The translations under genes were made by a program, and so were the position numbers. A stretch of 39,712 nucleotides of DNA from JBGTCD01 sp041749015 (lineage in GTDB: Bacteria; Bacteroidota; Bacteroidia; Cytophagales; Cyclobacteriaceae). The stretch spans positions 1 to 39,712 of the forward strand of contig JBGTCD010000141.1 of assembly GCA_041749015.1 (NCBI GenBank). Direction: 5' to 3'. Below the pieces are notes generated by a model that had not been told where the DNA came from, made no database searches, and saw nothing but the letters and a program-made list of their open reading frames with translations. Positions 23,032 to 33,000 of the stretch are shown in pieces; within the stretch, counting starts at the first letter, position 1; each line of letters starts with the position of its first letter.

Positions 23032-24120
23032 TTAGGTAGCCGGTAATTTACTGGTTTGGGCCATTAAATAAAAATCTGCTAATACCAAGGCAGCCATGGC
23101 CTCAACAATAGGCACCGCCCGAGGCAAAACACAAGGGTCATGGCGGCCTTTTCCTTGGACCTTAGTGTCCTTACCGGAGGCATCTACCGTAGCCTGATCT
23201 TTCATTAAAGTAGCAATAGGCTTGAAGGCCACGTTAAAATAAATATCCTCCCCATTGGAAATACCTCCCTGAATTCCTCCGGAATGATTGGTCTTAGTTC
23301 GTATCTTATTTCCTTCGTTTTCCTTGTAAAAGGCATCATTGTGCTCAGAGCCGCGCATTGCGGTCCCCTTAAAGCCACTCCCGTACTCAAAACCTTTTAC
23401 GGCGTTGATTCCCAACATAGCGCCACCAAGTGCAGCATGCAGCTTTCCAAATACGGGTTCTCCCAATCCCGGAGGGCAGCCCCGGATGACACAGGTCACC
23501 AGACCACCAATAGTATCGGCATCTTTTCGCACGCTTCGTATCAGAGCTTCCATTGCGGCAGCAGTATCAGGGTCCGGACAACGCACCGGATTGGATTCTG
23601 TCAGCGACAGATCCATCTGATCGTAATGCGGGGCTATCACATCCCCAACCTGGGAAACGTAAGCATTAATTTCAATGCCGGCATGCTTGATCAAAGCTTT
23701 GGCTATGGCTCCTGCTGCTACTCTGGCAGCTGTTTCACGAGCTGAGCTCCGGCCCCCACCCCGATGGTCACGATTACCATATTTTTGGGCATAGGTATAA
23801 TCAGCATGAGAGGGCCTGAATGTTTCCTTTAGGTGGTCATAATCCTTGCTCTTGGCGTCTTTATTGGCGATGACCATACCGATAGGAGTGCCTGTGGTCT
23901 TGCCCTCAAATACCCCTGAGTAGATCTGTACCATATCATCTTCTTTACGTTGGGTGGTGATGGCCGACTGTCCGGGTTTTCTGCGGGCCATTTCACTGGC
24001 GATAAATGCCTCATCTACCGGTACCCCTGCAGGGCATCCATCGATAACTGCCCCTATACCGGGCCCGTGGGACTCACCAAAAGTGGTGACTTTAAAAAAA
24101 TAACCGAAAGTATTAATCAT
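23032..24120 (-). CDS. aroC: Chorismate synthase
   Basis: This enzyme makes chorismate from EPSP, the last step of the shikimate pathway, using reduced flavin. All signatures are present: GESHGPGIG (15-23, with catalytic H18), RPSHADYTYAQKYG, DHRGGGRSSARETAARVAAG, HSGGIQGGISNG, and RHDPCVLPRAVPIVEAM at the C-terminus. The length of 362 aa is normal. It starts six bases after the batD stop and precedes the symporter. Confidence 0.97.
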   Translation of the reverse strand: MINTFGYFFKVTTFGESHGPGIGAVIDGCPAGVPVDEAFIASEMARRKPGQSAITTQRKEDDMVQIYSGVFEGKTTGTPIGMVIANKDAKSKDYDHLKETFRPSHADYTYAQKYGNRDHRGGGRSSARETAARVAAGAIAKALIKHAGIEINAYVSQVGDVIAPHYDQMDLSLTESNPVRCPDPDTAAAMEALIRSVRKDADTIGGLVTCVIRGCPPGLGEPVFGKLHAALGGAMLGINAVKGFEYGSGFKGTAMRGSEHNDAFYKENEGNKIRTKTNHSGGIQGGISNGEDIYFNVAFKPIATLMKDQATVDASGKDTKVQGKGRHDPCVLPRAVPIVEAMAALVLADFYLMAQTSKLPAT

Positions 24121-24126
24121 AGAGCC

Positions 24127-25626
24127 TTATTTCTTAAAAATAATAAAAACGGTAAGTCCCAGCATCAGCAATATTAGTACATTTATCCCAATTTTGAAGT
24201 GGTCAAGATAGGCGAGACTTTTTAAAGTATTGTCTTCAAAAGAAATCCTGTCGTAAAAAGCGCCCGGGTCTGCTGATTGAATAGATACATCTTTAAGGCT
24301 TTCACCGGAGGCGTAAAATACCTGAGCGCCTTTTAGTGTATCATAAGCCTCTGTTTTAGTATTAAAATAAATCCATTGAAAGTAATTGCCCATATCATAA
24401 TTGCCGGGCTCACGTGGAATAGCATAATAGCTGAATACCTTTGAGCCGGTCACCGTGTTATTTTTTCTGTTTATATGCTGGGTAATGTTGGGTTTGTAAA
24501 ACTGGACATCCGGGTGCTGCCTGGGCTCCGGGGCCTGGATGGAGGCAATATTACCTTCGCCATAAATCGAAAAATCATACGCGACACTTTCACCCGTGCT
24601 GACATTTTTAGGATTCATGCGCTCATCGAGTTTGAAATTACCCACCGCCACCTGATTTCTTAGTGGATGGGGAGGCAATTCCTTAACCCTGATTGTTTTT
24701 GCTTTAGAGTAAAAGGTCTTTTTTTCTTCCTGCCTGTTGGCACCATAAAAATTGGGCCGCCTCGCTACCTTGTATTGCACCATTTCCAAACCTACTCTGG
24801 GAAATTCGATGGGTTTTGGGCTCAATGGGAAAAAGGAAGCCTGATAAATTTTATATTGATTGAAGCGCTTATTATTGATTACTACCGGGTTAGCGGTGAC
24901 GTTCTCAATGTTAAAATTTTCTTCCCAACAATTGGCAGGGCGTACTTTTTTCAGGATTTCCCCAATCTGCCTGCCGAGATCAAAAAATCTTAAAGAGGCC
25001 TGGTTTTGTTCAGACACATAAAATGCCAGGTTCATGGTAAACCCTTCTCCCTGATATACTTCTTCTTTATTGGTGGTAAGCGCAAAAAATGCATCCGCTT
25101 CTATTTCAATAAATTCGGTTTCATCAGGCTTACCAAAAAATTCCTCAAAAGGGTCTCTTGTAAATGGATCATATCCCCTTTGCTGCCGCTGCTGGACCGG
25201 GGGCGTGACAATGATTACTACTCCCGGATGGGAGAATTGCTTACCGTTGACAGTGAGCTCAAATGATGATAGCTCATAAGTGCCCTGAGCCCTGGGTACA
25301 TAGTTCATGGTGATGGTCTGCGAGGAGGTGACTTTACCATTTACTATATTAGTCCTCGATGAGGAAGAGACCCCCCTTTTCATAAATCCTTCGATCTCAG
25401 GAAAGCCACCATACTCCCTAAGTCTTTCATTCATTATGGTAATGGAAATGGTAAAATTCTGATTTTCGGCAATGCTTTCAGGGCCTGTTTCAACTTTTAC
25501 TTCCTGCCCAAAAACAGGTAAGCCACTTAAAATGAGGAGGGTAAAAATAGGCACAAAAATAACCCTCTTTTTTACCTCACGTTTGGGGTAACCCCCGGTT
25601 GAAATATTCGTAAAAACAGATATCAC
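24127..25626 (-). CDS. batD: BatD-family protein
   Basis: BatD is the periplasmic, membrane-anchored partner of BatA-type VWA proteins. A signal sequence (about 20-41, RVIFVPIFTLLILSGLPVFGQ) is followed by Ig-like repeats (SIAENQNFTISITI, VPRAQGTYELSSFEL, DPFEEFFG) and a single C-terminal helix (about 477-497, ending FIIFKK). No ATG exists upstream of the signal; the frame opens at a GTG (25626), and a GTG at residue 25 would cut into the signal helix. At 499 aa it is somewhat short for BatD, which often has about 550-600 aa. batA, batB, batC and the MoxR ATPase are absent from the window. It begins the batD-aroC-symporter-nfu run. Confidence 0.85.
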   Translation of the reverse strand: MISVFTNISTGGYPKREVKKRVIFVPIFTLLILSGLPVFGQEVKVETGPESIAENQNFTISITIMNERLREYGGFPEIEGFMKRGVSSSSRTNIVNGKVTSSQTITMNYVPRAQGTYELSSFELTVNGKQFSHPGVVIIVTPPVQQRQQRGYDPFTRDPFEEFFGKPDETEFIEIEADAFFALTTNKEEVYQGEGFTMNLAFYVSEQNQASLRFFDLGRQIGEILKKVRPANCWEENFNIENVTANPVVINNKRFNQYKIYQASFFPLSPKPIEFPRVGLEMVQYKVARRPNFYGANRQEEKKTFYSKAKTIRVKELPPHPLRNQVAVGNFKLDERMNPKNVSTGESVAYDFSIYGEGNIASIQAPEPRQHPDVQFYKPNITQHINRKNNTVTGSKVFSYYAIPREPGNYDMGNYFQWIYFNTKTEAYDTLKGAQVFYASGESLKDVSIQSADPGAFYDRISFEDNTLKSLAYLDHFKIGINVLILLMLGLTVFIIFKK

Positions 25627-25666
25627 TTTTAATTTAACTTTAAGTTTTATAATTTAGTTTTTCATT

Positions 25667-25682
25667 ACTAACGATCGTTAGT
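25667..25682. promoter_or_regulatory. 16-bp perfect palindrome in the batD divergent region
   Basis: The sequence ACTAACGATCGTTAGT is an uninterrupted palindrome 41 bases upstream of batD and 21 bases upstream of the 25703 gene. Its position and symmetry suit a dimeric repressor operator, but no regulator is named. Confidence 0.45.
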
Positions 25683-25702
25683 TTCGACTAAACCTTACAC
25701 CT

Positions 25703-25888
25703 ATGCTTGAGTATGTGAAAACTATTCTAATCAAAGTGAGCTTTGACAGAAAACTTTTCGAAAAAGAACTCAAAAAAGCTCTTCGATCCCTGGTTGAAGA
25801 TGAGGTAGATGAACTCCGCAGCTGGTGCTACTCCCGATTTGGGACTCAGTACTCCCAGGTTCTTGACCGCTGCTTTGTGTACGCATAA
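25703..25888 (+). CDS. Conserved 61-residue protein, unknown
   Basis: The small protein begins MLEYVKTILIKVSFDRKLFEKELKKA... and contains SLVEDEVDELRSWCY and a final LDRCF. It is predicted to be helical and soluble. I recall very similar short proteins (KVSFD..LF.KELKKA, then W-C-Y) in many Cytophagales, so the gene is probably real; this is recall, not a search. It is a single gene, convergent with queG, with a palindrome just upstream. Confidence 0.75.
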   Translation: MLEYVKTILIKVSFDRKLFEKELKKALRSLVEDEVDELRSWCYSRFGTQYSQVLDRCFVYA

Positions 25889-25927
25889 TTTTGATTCGTT
25901 GTTACTGAGCTCAGCTAATAGCTGAAT

Positions 25928-26866
25928 TCATATACTTTTTACATAATCTATATTCCGCTTCAACCCTTCAAATTTAGCTCTTTTTACCGCAGATTTCCTG
26001 AATAGTTGGCCAAAAACCTCCTGCGTGATTTCCTCCCAATCCTGCTTCTTCATATTTTCCAGTTCGGGGTGTGGGTCAAATGCGGCTTCCCGATGGGGTG
26101 TAGAAAACCTATTCCAAGGGCAAACATCCTGACAAATATCACAACCAAATATCCAATCCTTAAACTGTGCTTCCTTTCCTGGTGGAATGGCCTCTTTGAG
26201 TTCAATGGTATAATAGGAAATGCATTTGCTCCCATCTACCACATAGGGTTCTGATATAGCATCCGTAGGGCAGGCGTCAATGCAGGCGGTGCATGACCCA
26301 CAATAATCCCTTACAGGACCGTCAGGCTCCAGCTCCAAATCAATGATAAGCTCAGCCAGGAAAAAGAAGCTGCCCATGGACCGGTTTAGCAGCAGGCTGT
26401 TTTTACCAACCCATCCTAATCCACTTTTGGCAGCCCATGCCCGCTCCATCACCGGTGCAGAGTCTACAAATACCCGTCCGGATATTTGCTTGCCAATCCT
26501 TGTATTGAGACGGCCCATCAACTCCTTCAATTTTGCTTTTAGCACAAAGTGGTAATCTTCTCCATAAGCATACTTGGCGATTTTGAAGGTGTCATTTTGG
26601 GCCATTATTTTTTTTGGGAAATAATTGTAGCCCAGGCTCACCACAGTTTTGGCTCCCGGTACCAGTAAGCGAGGGTCCAGGCGTTTATCAAAATGATTTT
26701 CCAGATAACCCATCTTGCCCTGATACTGGCGGCTTAGCCATGCCTCTAGCTTAGGTGCCTCCTCTTCGAGGAATTCCGCTTTCGAAATTCCGCAAAAATC
26801 AAAGTTTAGAAGGCGTGCTTCCTCCTTTATAATTTCGGTGTGGGTGCTTATTTGGTGGGTACTCAT
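25928..26866 (-). CDS. queG: Epoxyqueuosine reductase
   Basis: QueG reduces epoxyqueuosine to queuosine in tRNA using cobalamin and two 4Fe-4S clusters. Cluster ligands are visible in CGSCTACIDACP (C189, C192, C195, C199) and GCDICQDVCP (C242, C245, C249, with C215 as a further candidate). The catalytic Asp is D135 in VDSAPVMER, and KSGLGWVGKN is conserved. I chose ATG 26866 (312 aa), the usual length; the 30 upstream codons overlap the preceding gene region. It begins seven bases after the membrane protein gene and is the last gene of the ATR-ilvE run. The ATR at the start of this run could supply the cobalamin cofactor, though QueG can use other forms. Confidence 0.94.
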   Translation of the reverse strand: MSTHQISTHTEIIKEEARLLNFDFCGISKAEFLEEEAPKLEAWLSRQYQGKMGYLENHFDKRLDPRLLVPGAKTVVSLGYNYFPKKIMAQNDTFKIAKYAYGEDYHFVLKAKLKELMGRLNTRIGKQISGRVFVDSAPVMERAWAAKSGLGWVGKNSLLLNRSMGSFFFLAELIIDLELEPDGPVRDYCGSCTACIDACPTDAISEPYVVDGSKCISYYTIELKEAIPPGKEAQFKDWIFGCDICQDVCPWNRFSTPHREAAFDPHPELENMKKQDWEEITQEVFGQLFRKSAVKRAKFEGLKRNIDYVKSI

Positions 26867-26873
26867 GGCACCA

Positions 26874-27353
26874 CTAATTATCCAAAATAGAAAATTGCCA
26901 GGCTTTATCCCTATTGGCAATCCGGCGGTGAAGGAAATAAAAAATAATCGCTGCAACTACCATGGCTCCGGAGGCAATGGCTATCCCCGGACTGATGTTA
27001 AAACCGGGGTTATTGACCAAATCAGCACCGACAAAAATTATAGCCCCAAGTGGCAGGTAGATATAGTAATTTTTATAATTAAGCCTTCCGTTAGCAAGAC
27101 CGGATAGGTCGATTTTCCTGATTTCATCTAGTGGTATCTCAAAACCCTCAAAATTAATCATCAAATTATCAAAGGCTTCAATGGTGCCTGTGAAGAACAT
27201 ATTATCCTTTTGAGTCTTAAAACGCATCTCATCTCCTATTTTAAAGGCATGATTTCTGGATGGTTTCTTTTTGTGAGAAACATAAAGCCGATTTTGTGCT
27301 ATTCCACAATAAGGCATGGCAATGATCATTAAAGAAATAATAACCTTAGGCAC
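26874..27353 (-). CDS. Membrane protein with N-terminal SH3-like domain, unknown
   Basis: The frame is open far upstream into ilvE, but a signal-like segment VPKVIISLMIIAMPYCGIAQ begins at a GTG at 27353; a TTG at 27362 is the other option. This gives about 160 aa. Residues about 38-80 (KIGDEMRFKTQKDN, TGTIEAFDNLMI, PLDEIRKID) look like a small beta barrel; the same KIGD...TG.I...LDEI pattern recurs in Bacteroidota hypothetical proteins. Two membrane helices follow (about 97-113 and 122-141). The N-terminal domain is probably periplasmic. It is 49 bases after ilvE and seven before queG. Function unknown. Confidence 0.65.
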   Translation of the reverse strand: MPKVIISLMIIAMPYCGIAQNRLYVSHKKKPSRNHAFKIGDEMRFKTQKDNMFFTGTIEAFDNLMINFEGFEIPLDEIRKIDLSGLANGRLNYKNYYIYLPLGAIIFVGADLVNNPGFNISPGIAIASGAMVVAAIIFYFLHRRIANRDKAWQFSILDN

Positions 27354-27402
27354 AGATATCAAACCTGCGCTTCGATTAAAAGCAGAAAAAAGAATATTGC
27401 CC

Positions 27403-28467
27403 TTATATTCTGTAAACCCAATTAAATGGATCTTCCGCACGGCCTGTGCGAATATCATCAAGGGCTTTTCCCACTTTATTGCTGAATTCCCTGGTCTCGA
27501 TATCCGGGAGTTGGTAGTCTGTTCCATCATGACCGATCAGTTCAATTTGTGCTATGGTAGCTGCTGTACCCGCTCCAAAGGCCTCAGTTAGTTTTTTGCT
27601 TTTTATGGCACCAATCAATTCATCCACCGTAATTTTCCGCTCCTCCACGGGCATATTCCACGAGCGCGCCAATTGCAACACACTGTCTCTGGTAATGCCC
27701 TTTAATATGGTATCTCCGGTAGGTGGGGTAACCAGTACCCCATCGATGACAAACATCACGTTCATAGTGCCGGATTCCTCGATATACTTGTGCTCCTTAC
27801 CATCAGTCCAGATTAACTGATGGTAGCCCTGGTCCTGAGCCAGTTTTGCAGGGTATAGGGAGCTGGCATAGTTTCCGGCGGCCTTTGCAAACCCGGTGCC
27901 TCCCTGGATGGCTCTGGTGTATTTAGTTTCAATTTTTACTCTTACCGGCTTGGTATAATAGGCACTTACCGGACAGGTGATGATCATGAATTTGAAAAAT
28001 TCGGAGGGCCTTATTCCAATATACTCTTCAGAAGAAAATGTAAATGGCCGGATATATAAAGAGGTACCAGGATTTGAGGGTATCCAATCCCTGTCTAATG
28101 TGAGCAGTTGCTTGAGCCCATCCATAAAAACCGCTTCCGGAAGATCCGGAATACACATGCGCTCAGCGGATTTGTTAAGTCTTTTGTAATTATCCAGAGG
28201 CCGGAATACTAAAATATTCCCACTATCATCCTTGTAGGCCTTCAATCCCTCAAAAATCGCCTGCCCATAATGAATGGCAGGGCTTGCAGGGCTTAAACTT
28301 AAATGCTCGTATGGGGTGATTCTAAAATCTTTCCATTCTTTATCTCGATAATCCGCAATAAACATGTGGTCGGAATAGATCTGTCCAAACTGGATATTTG
28401 AAAAATCGACTTCACTAATTCTGGATTCATCTCTTTTTCTGTAAGCGATATTAAGCGTTTCAACCAT
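27403..28467 (-). CDS. ilvE: Branched-chain amino acid aminotransferase
   Basis: This is a fold-type IV PLP enzyme that transfers amino groups between leucine, isoleucine or valine and 2-oxoglutarate. The PLP lysine is K195 in GTGFAKAAGNY. Other marks are IHYGQAIFEGLKAYK (65-79), FRPLDNYKRLNKSAERM and EESGTMNVMFV. The 354-aa length is that of the eukaryote-like BCAT type common in this phylum. It begins eight bases after the adenosyltransferase stop. Confidence 0.94.
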   Translation of the reverse strand: MVETLNIAYRKRDESRISEVDFSNIQFGQIYSDHMFIADYRDKEWKDFRITPYEHLSLSPASPAIHYGQAIFEGLKAYKDDSGNILVFRPLDNYKRLNKSAERMCIPDLPEAVFMDGLKQLLTLDRDWIPSNPGTSLYIRPFTFSSEEYIGIRPSEFFKFMIITCPVSAYYTKPVRVKIETKYTRAIQGGTGFAKAAGNYASSLYPAKLAQDQGYHQLIWTDGKEHKYIEESGTMNVMFVIDGVLVTPPTGDTILKGITRDSVLQLARSWNMPVEERKITVDELIGAIKSKKLTEAFGAGTAATIAQIELIGHDGTDYQLPDIETREFSNKVGKALDDIRTGRAEDPFNWVYRI

Positions 28468-28475
28468 AGTTAGTT

Positions 28476-29027
28476 TTATTTTGTTTTAGGCTTCCAGGGT
28501 ATTTCTGGTACCCCCTGCTCCTGCCCTACTGCCCTGGCCAGAACAAACAAATAATCTGAAAGCCGGTTCAGGTATTGAATAATAATTGGGTTTACCCTTG
28601 ATTCATCGGAAAGTCCGATTACCCTCCTTTCTGCCCTTCTGCATACACACCTTGCAATATGGCAAAATGAAACAGAAGTTTTTCCACCAGGAAGAATAAA
28701 GTTCTTCATTGGGGGCAGGCTTTGGTCCATCGCATCAATGGCATTTTCTACCGCCTTAATCCAGGCGCTTTCCAATGGGGGCAGCTTTGAGATCAGGGTT
28801 TCACTTTCACAGGCCAGATGGGAACCCACTGAGAAAAGATTTTCCTGAGTAACTCTCAAAAAGTCCTTAAAACTGCCCAAATCATCAAGGTCGGCAAGGA
28901 GCCCCAGATGTGAATTCAGCTCATCTACGGTGCCATAAGCCTCAAGCCTGAGGGCTGATTTAGAGACTTTAGTGCCTCCAAGTAGGGAAGTATTGCCCTG
29001 GTCACCGGTCCTGGTATATATTTTCAA
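28476..29027 (-). CDS. Cob(I)alamin adenosyltransferase, PduO type
   Basis: The enzyme adds the adenosyl group from ATP to cobalamin. Family signatures are YTRTGDQGNTSLLGG (4-18), RLEAYGTVDELNS (27-39), FILPGGKTS and CRRAERRVI near the C-terminus. The length of 183 aa is normal. It is the first gene of the run to ilvE and queG. Its product is needed for methylmalonyl-CoA mutase in many Bacteroidota; no other cobalamin gene except queG is in the window. Confidence 0.94.
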   Translation of the reverse strand: MKIYTRTGDQGNTSLLGGTKVSKSALRLEAYGTVDELNSHLGLLADLDDLGSFKDFLRVTQENLFSVGSHLACESETLISKLPPLESAWIKAVENAIDAMDQSLPPMKNFILPGGKTSVSFCHIARCVCRRAERRVIGLSDESRVNPIIIQYLNRLSDYLFVLARAVGQEQGVPEIPWKPKTK

Positions 29028-29045
29028 ATGACTATGATTGAATTA

Positions 29046-29053
29046 CAAAGGTA
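29046..29053 (-). promoter_or_regulatory. Candidate -7 element for the ATR-ilvE-queG run
   Basis: The minus strand reads TACCTTTG (TAnnTTTG), 18 bases before the ATG, so the predicted leader is short. No TTG is found at the correct -33 distance; a CAAAT at 29080 is six bases too far. An 8-bp hairpin (29071-29078 / 29083-29090) lies just upstream. Confidence 0.4.
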
Positions 29054-29213
29054 GCCCGGAATGCCCGGAGCACCATATCCAAATATGGTGTAGGAAGTTT
29101 AGTCCTCTATGTTTTGAGGACTCATCGGTCCTGTTGGGGACATTTCAAGCTACTAATTCTCAAAAATAAAATTTCCCCATGGATTTACATAGGAATTGGT
29201 GGGTTATTCCTGG

Positions 29214-29942
29214 TCAGGATTTGTGCTGCTCCACAAGCATTTTGGAGTTGACCACATTTTGGTTGATTTCATCAGTTTCTACAAGGCCGTCCCTGAGTCT
29301 TATGATCCTGCGCGAATAATGCGCAATATCATCCTCGTGAGTCACCATGATGATGGTATTGCCTTTTTCATGCAACTCGTTAAACAGATCCATGATGGAG
29401 TAGGATGTTTTAGAATCCAGGTTACCCGTAGGCTCATCCGCCAAAATAATACTGGGATTATTGACCAAAGCACGGGCTATGGCTACCCGCTGGCGCTGCC
29501 CTCCGGATAATTCATTTGGCTTATGGCTTGCGCGATCACTAAGACTTACACTTTGGAGGGCCATCATGGCCAGTTCATTCCGGTCAGATTTCCCGTATCC
29601 CGCATAAATCAATGGTAGGGCTACATTCTCCAGCGCAGAAGCCCTGGGCAGTAAGTTGAAGGTCTGGAACACAAATCCGATCTCCTTATTCCTTATTTCC
29701 GCCAACTCATTTTCTGTAAGGTCACTCACATCATTATTATTAAGGATGTAGCGACCGCTCGTAGGGGTATCCAGACACCCGATGATATTCATCAGGGTAG
29801 ACTTACCGGATCCGGAAGGTCCCATAAAGGCCACATATTCTCCTCTTTCGATCTCAATGGTGATGCTCTTGAGTGCTTCGACCACTTCAGTACCCATTTT
29901 ATAGATTTTACTGATCTCGGTAGTTTGGATGATTCTGCTCAT
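29214..29942 (-). CDS. ABC transporter ATP-binding protein, LolD/MacB-like
   Basis: The 242-aa ATPase has Walker A GPSGSGKST (41-49), Q-loop FQTFNLLPR, signature LSGGQ (145-149), Walker B IILADEPTGNLD, and H-loop H202. The LPRASALENVALPLIYAG segment and NLDSKTSYSIMDLF are typical of the MacB/LolD/FtsE-like group that works with FtsX-type permeases. No permease gene is beside it, so the partner is elsewhere. It lies 149 bases after the polytopic TPR gene, so it may have its own promoter. Confidence 0.93.
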   Translation of the reverse strand: MSRIIQTTEISKIYKMGTEVVEALKSITIEIERGEYVAFMGPSGSGKSTLMNIIGCLDTPTSGRYILNNNDVSDLTENELAEIRNKEIGFVFQTFNLLPRASALENVALPLIYAGYGKSDRNELAMMALQSVSLSDRASHKPNELSGGQRQRVAIARALVNNPSIILADEPTGNLDSKTSYSIMDLFNELHEKGNTIIMVTHEDDIAHYSRRIIRLRDGLVETDEINQNVVNSKMLVEQHKS

Positions 29943-30091
29943 GACTATTTATTGGGTTATCTCTTTAGACTGCTAGTAGGCCCAAAAAGTTTTAACAGGT
30001 CTAATTAATATAAAAAAACGGGATTTCCATCTCATTACAATCAGTAATTCCGTAAAGGGTCACAAAGGCTGACAAATGCAATCAATTAAGG

Positions 30092-33000
30092 TTAATCAAG
30101 GCTTTCTTCCCATGCCATGAGTAGTGTTTCAAAATGTTCTTCCATCTCATTGTAAGTATTTTCCGGGATCCTTCCCTTCAATTCTTCAAGCATGGAGGTC
30201 CCATAGGATTTGTAACCCAACTGCCCGCAAAGCAGGATATAGGCTTTCATGAGCTTGACACTATTTTTGTTGAATTGGAGGTTGTCTACGATGATGTCAT
30301 AGGCTGTTTTCCCATCCTCCTTGTAGATGTTATGAAAGTTAGCCGCAGCAATCACCCCATCCGGGAAAAAGGGATTGCCATAGGCCAGATGCGCAAAGGC
30401 TTGTTCAGCACCGGCATAGTCCCGACTTTCCTGGTTGATCAACCCGGTAAACCAATATTTTTGTGGCAACTGATTCCAGGTAAATTCCCACCCCTCATTG
30501 ATCAGCTCTACCATTCCCAGAAGGTTTCCGGTTACTGCAGCAAGGTTCATTTCAAACCATTTAGACCTCTGATACACTCTGCTTCTGGTAATGGTGAGGC
30601 CTTCCATCAAAGCAATAACCTCAGTGGCCCGTTCATACTCATCCAAATCATACCATTTCCAGGCAGCTTCCAGAATAATCTCCGCCCTGGTATTATCATC
30701 GGATGCACCATCTAAAAGTAATCCCAATACCAGATCATCATCACCAGGATCAAGAGCATACCTTGCCATGAGATATTTGAGTTGGTCATCGGCACCGGAA
30801 ATTACAGCCGTAGGATACGAAGTAATAAAGCGGGCCATCAGTTCAGCCTGAGCCATGATTTGGCTATTTTCGTGGTCTTTAAGTGCCTCCCAAATGGTAA
30901 GGGCTTCTTCCCATTGGTCAGCCTCAGAAAGAGCAATAGCCAGATAGTAATCAGCATCCGGATACCGAAAGGCTCTTGATTTCTTAAAGTAGTTTACAGC
31001 TTCGGGGGAATTGCCTTCAAATAAGGCCAGGGTACCCATCAGGTAGTTGAAATAACCTGCCATGGAAGGATTAGATTCAGCAAGCCGGTTGAAGCTGGCA
31101 TATCCAGCACGAAAATCATGATGGCCGATGCTATTTAATGCCTGTGCCATTTGGGCAATGGTAGCACCAGTGCCACCTGGCAGATTTTGAAATTGTTCAT
31201 CAGATATTAAGGGCTTCTCCTGAAACACATTACCCAGGACCATGTTAAATACCAAGACGTTCCGATCTAAACTGCTGGCTTCCTGTTCTGGCCACCATTC
31301 CTGAGGAATCAATCTATTATACCGGATAAAACCAAGGGCAGCATTGCTTTTGGTAGCCATATTATCTTTGGATCCGTAGGTCACAAATAACGAATCCGGG
31401 TCAATATTCAGGTCATTTTTAATGGAAAATCCAATGAGGTTGGCCCCGGCGACATTTTGGGTATAGCCATCCTCCATGGCTCTTTCGAGATAGTAAGCAG
31501 CCGAATCATTAACGTTGATCCTGGAGTAGATCAGCCCAAGGTTATTTTGGATCGGGGCTTGCCCTTTCAGCAACCGATCCGCCTCCTGCAGTTTAAACAG
31601 AGCATCATAAGGCTTATTACTTCGCAAATACAGATTACTCAGGTTGACATAAGCCTGTGGGGTAGGCCTCTTAATTACAGCCAGTTCGTAATGCTTTACG
31701 GCCTTTGAATAATTTTTTTCTTTTTCCGCGATGCGGGCTACAGCATAATTGGACTTATGATTGGCATACCCATATTGACTGCCCTCATGGTAGTACCCTT
31801 CAGCCATCTTGTGATTGCCGTTGATGGTATATAAATCGCCCAAGCCATTATAATATCCCGAAATGCCATGATAAAGCGGTACTTCCCAGTTTGATTTCAC
31901 TGTAAAGGCAATCACTGCAATCAGTCCTGCAAGCCTAAAAGTGAAGTAGGGCATCCGCCTGGGTTTAAAAAGCACTTTGCTTACCGGCCTTCCCTCAGAT
32001 AAAAAAGGTAGAAAATTGGCTACGATGTAAATCAGAAAAATAATGCCATACCCCAGGTGAGTATAGAATATAGCATCTCTGAATATCAGAAGCCAAGGGT
32101 CATTGCCCGTGACCATAAAATAGGAAATGGTGGTCATGGTAATGGTCGCAAGGGTGAGATATCCATAAGCCCCAATAAACCGAAAGGGCAGGATGTTTTC
32201 ATACACAGGCTCCCGCTGCCTAAAACCCCAGATGCCTAAGGCAGTTGATAAGACTAGGAGCATGTAGGGGTCCACATATACCAGATCCCAGTCAATTACA
32301 TTGATCCTGTGCAGATAGGTAAGCCCAAGAAACACCAGGTAAAAACCTGATATCACAAAATAATGAGTCATGGCTTGTGGGCCTAATCGGGTAGCCGTAT
32401 TGATAAAAAGTATTGGTAATTCATGGGCCACCATAAATATGAATAAAATTGCAATGACCACAGGCCCTGCAATCCCATAAGTACTGATAAAAAGAAGTGG
32501 TGATGCCACCTGAGCGCCAAATACCAGGATGCCAATCCACAGGGAAAATAACAGCAGAAAAATACCCCATCTGGGAAGGAAACCGGTGTGAGTACGATAG
32601 GCATGAAAATAATAGGAAACAGGCAGCCACAACACCATGGCTACAATCAGTCCTATCTGATAGTCCATCCCCCAAAGTCGTAAAAGCTCCGTTTTAAAAT
32701 TTACGGTGATCAACAATATCACCACCATGCCCAGGATATAGGAGAATCGCTTCAAATAGGTGACCAAAGTAAGTCCTAATGACATCCCTAGTAAAAAGAT
32801 GATCAAGAGTGTGATCCCGGGCCATGCGGAAAGTTGCAGGTCAGAACCCTCAAACCGGGTCATTAGTATAAAGCTATCTATGAGCAGCGTTAGATCGAAA
32901 ATTCCTTTATCAAACGAGAAAGCGGGAACTTTTATGGGTAGGGTGGTCGTGGTGGTAACCCAGGAAATCACAGCAGAACCACCGGCAAAATATGTCACCA

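Noticed and set aside
25911..25925. Six-base hairpin between queG and the 61-residue gene
   Set aside because: The stem is too short and has no T-run; not a convincing terminator.
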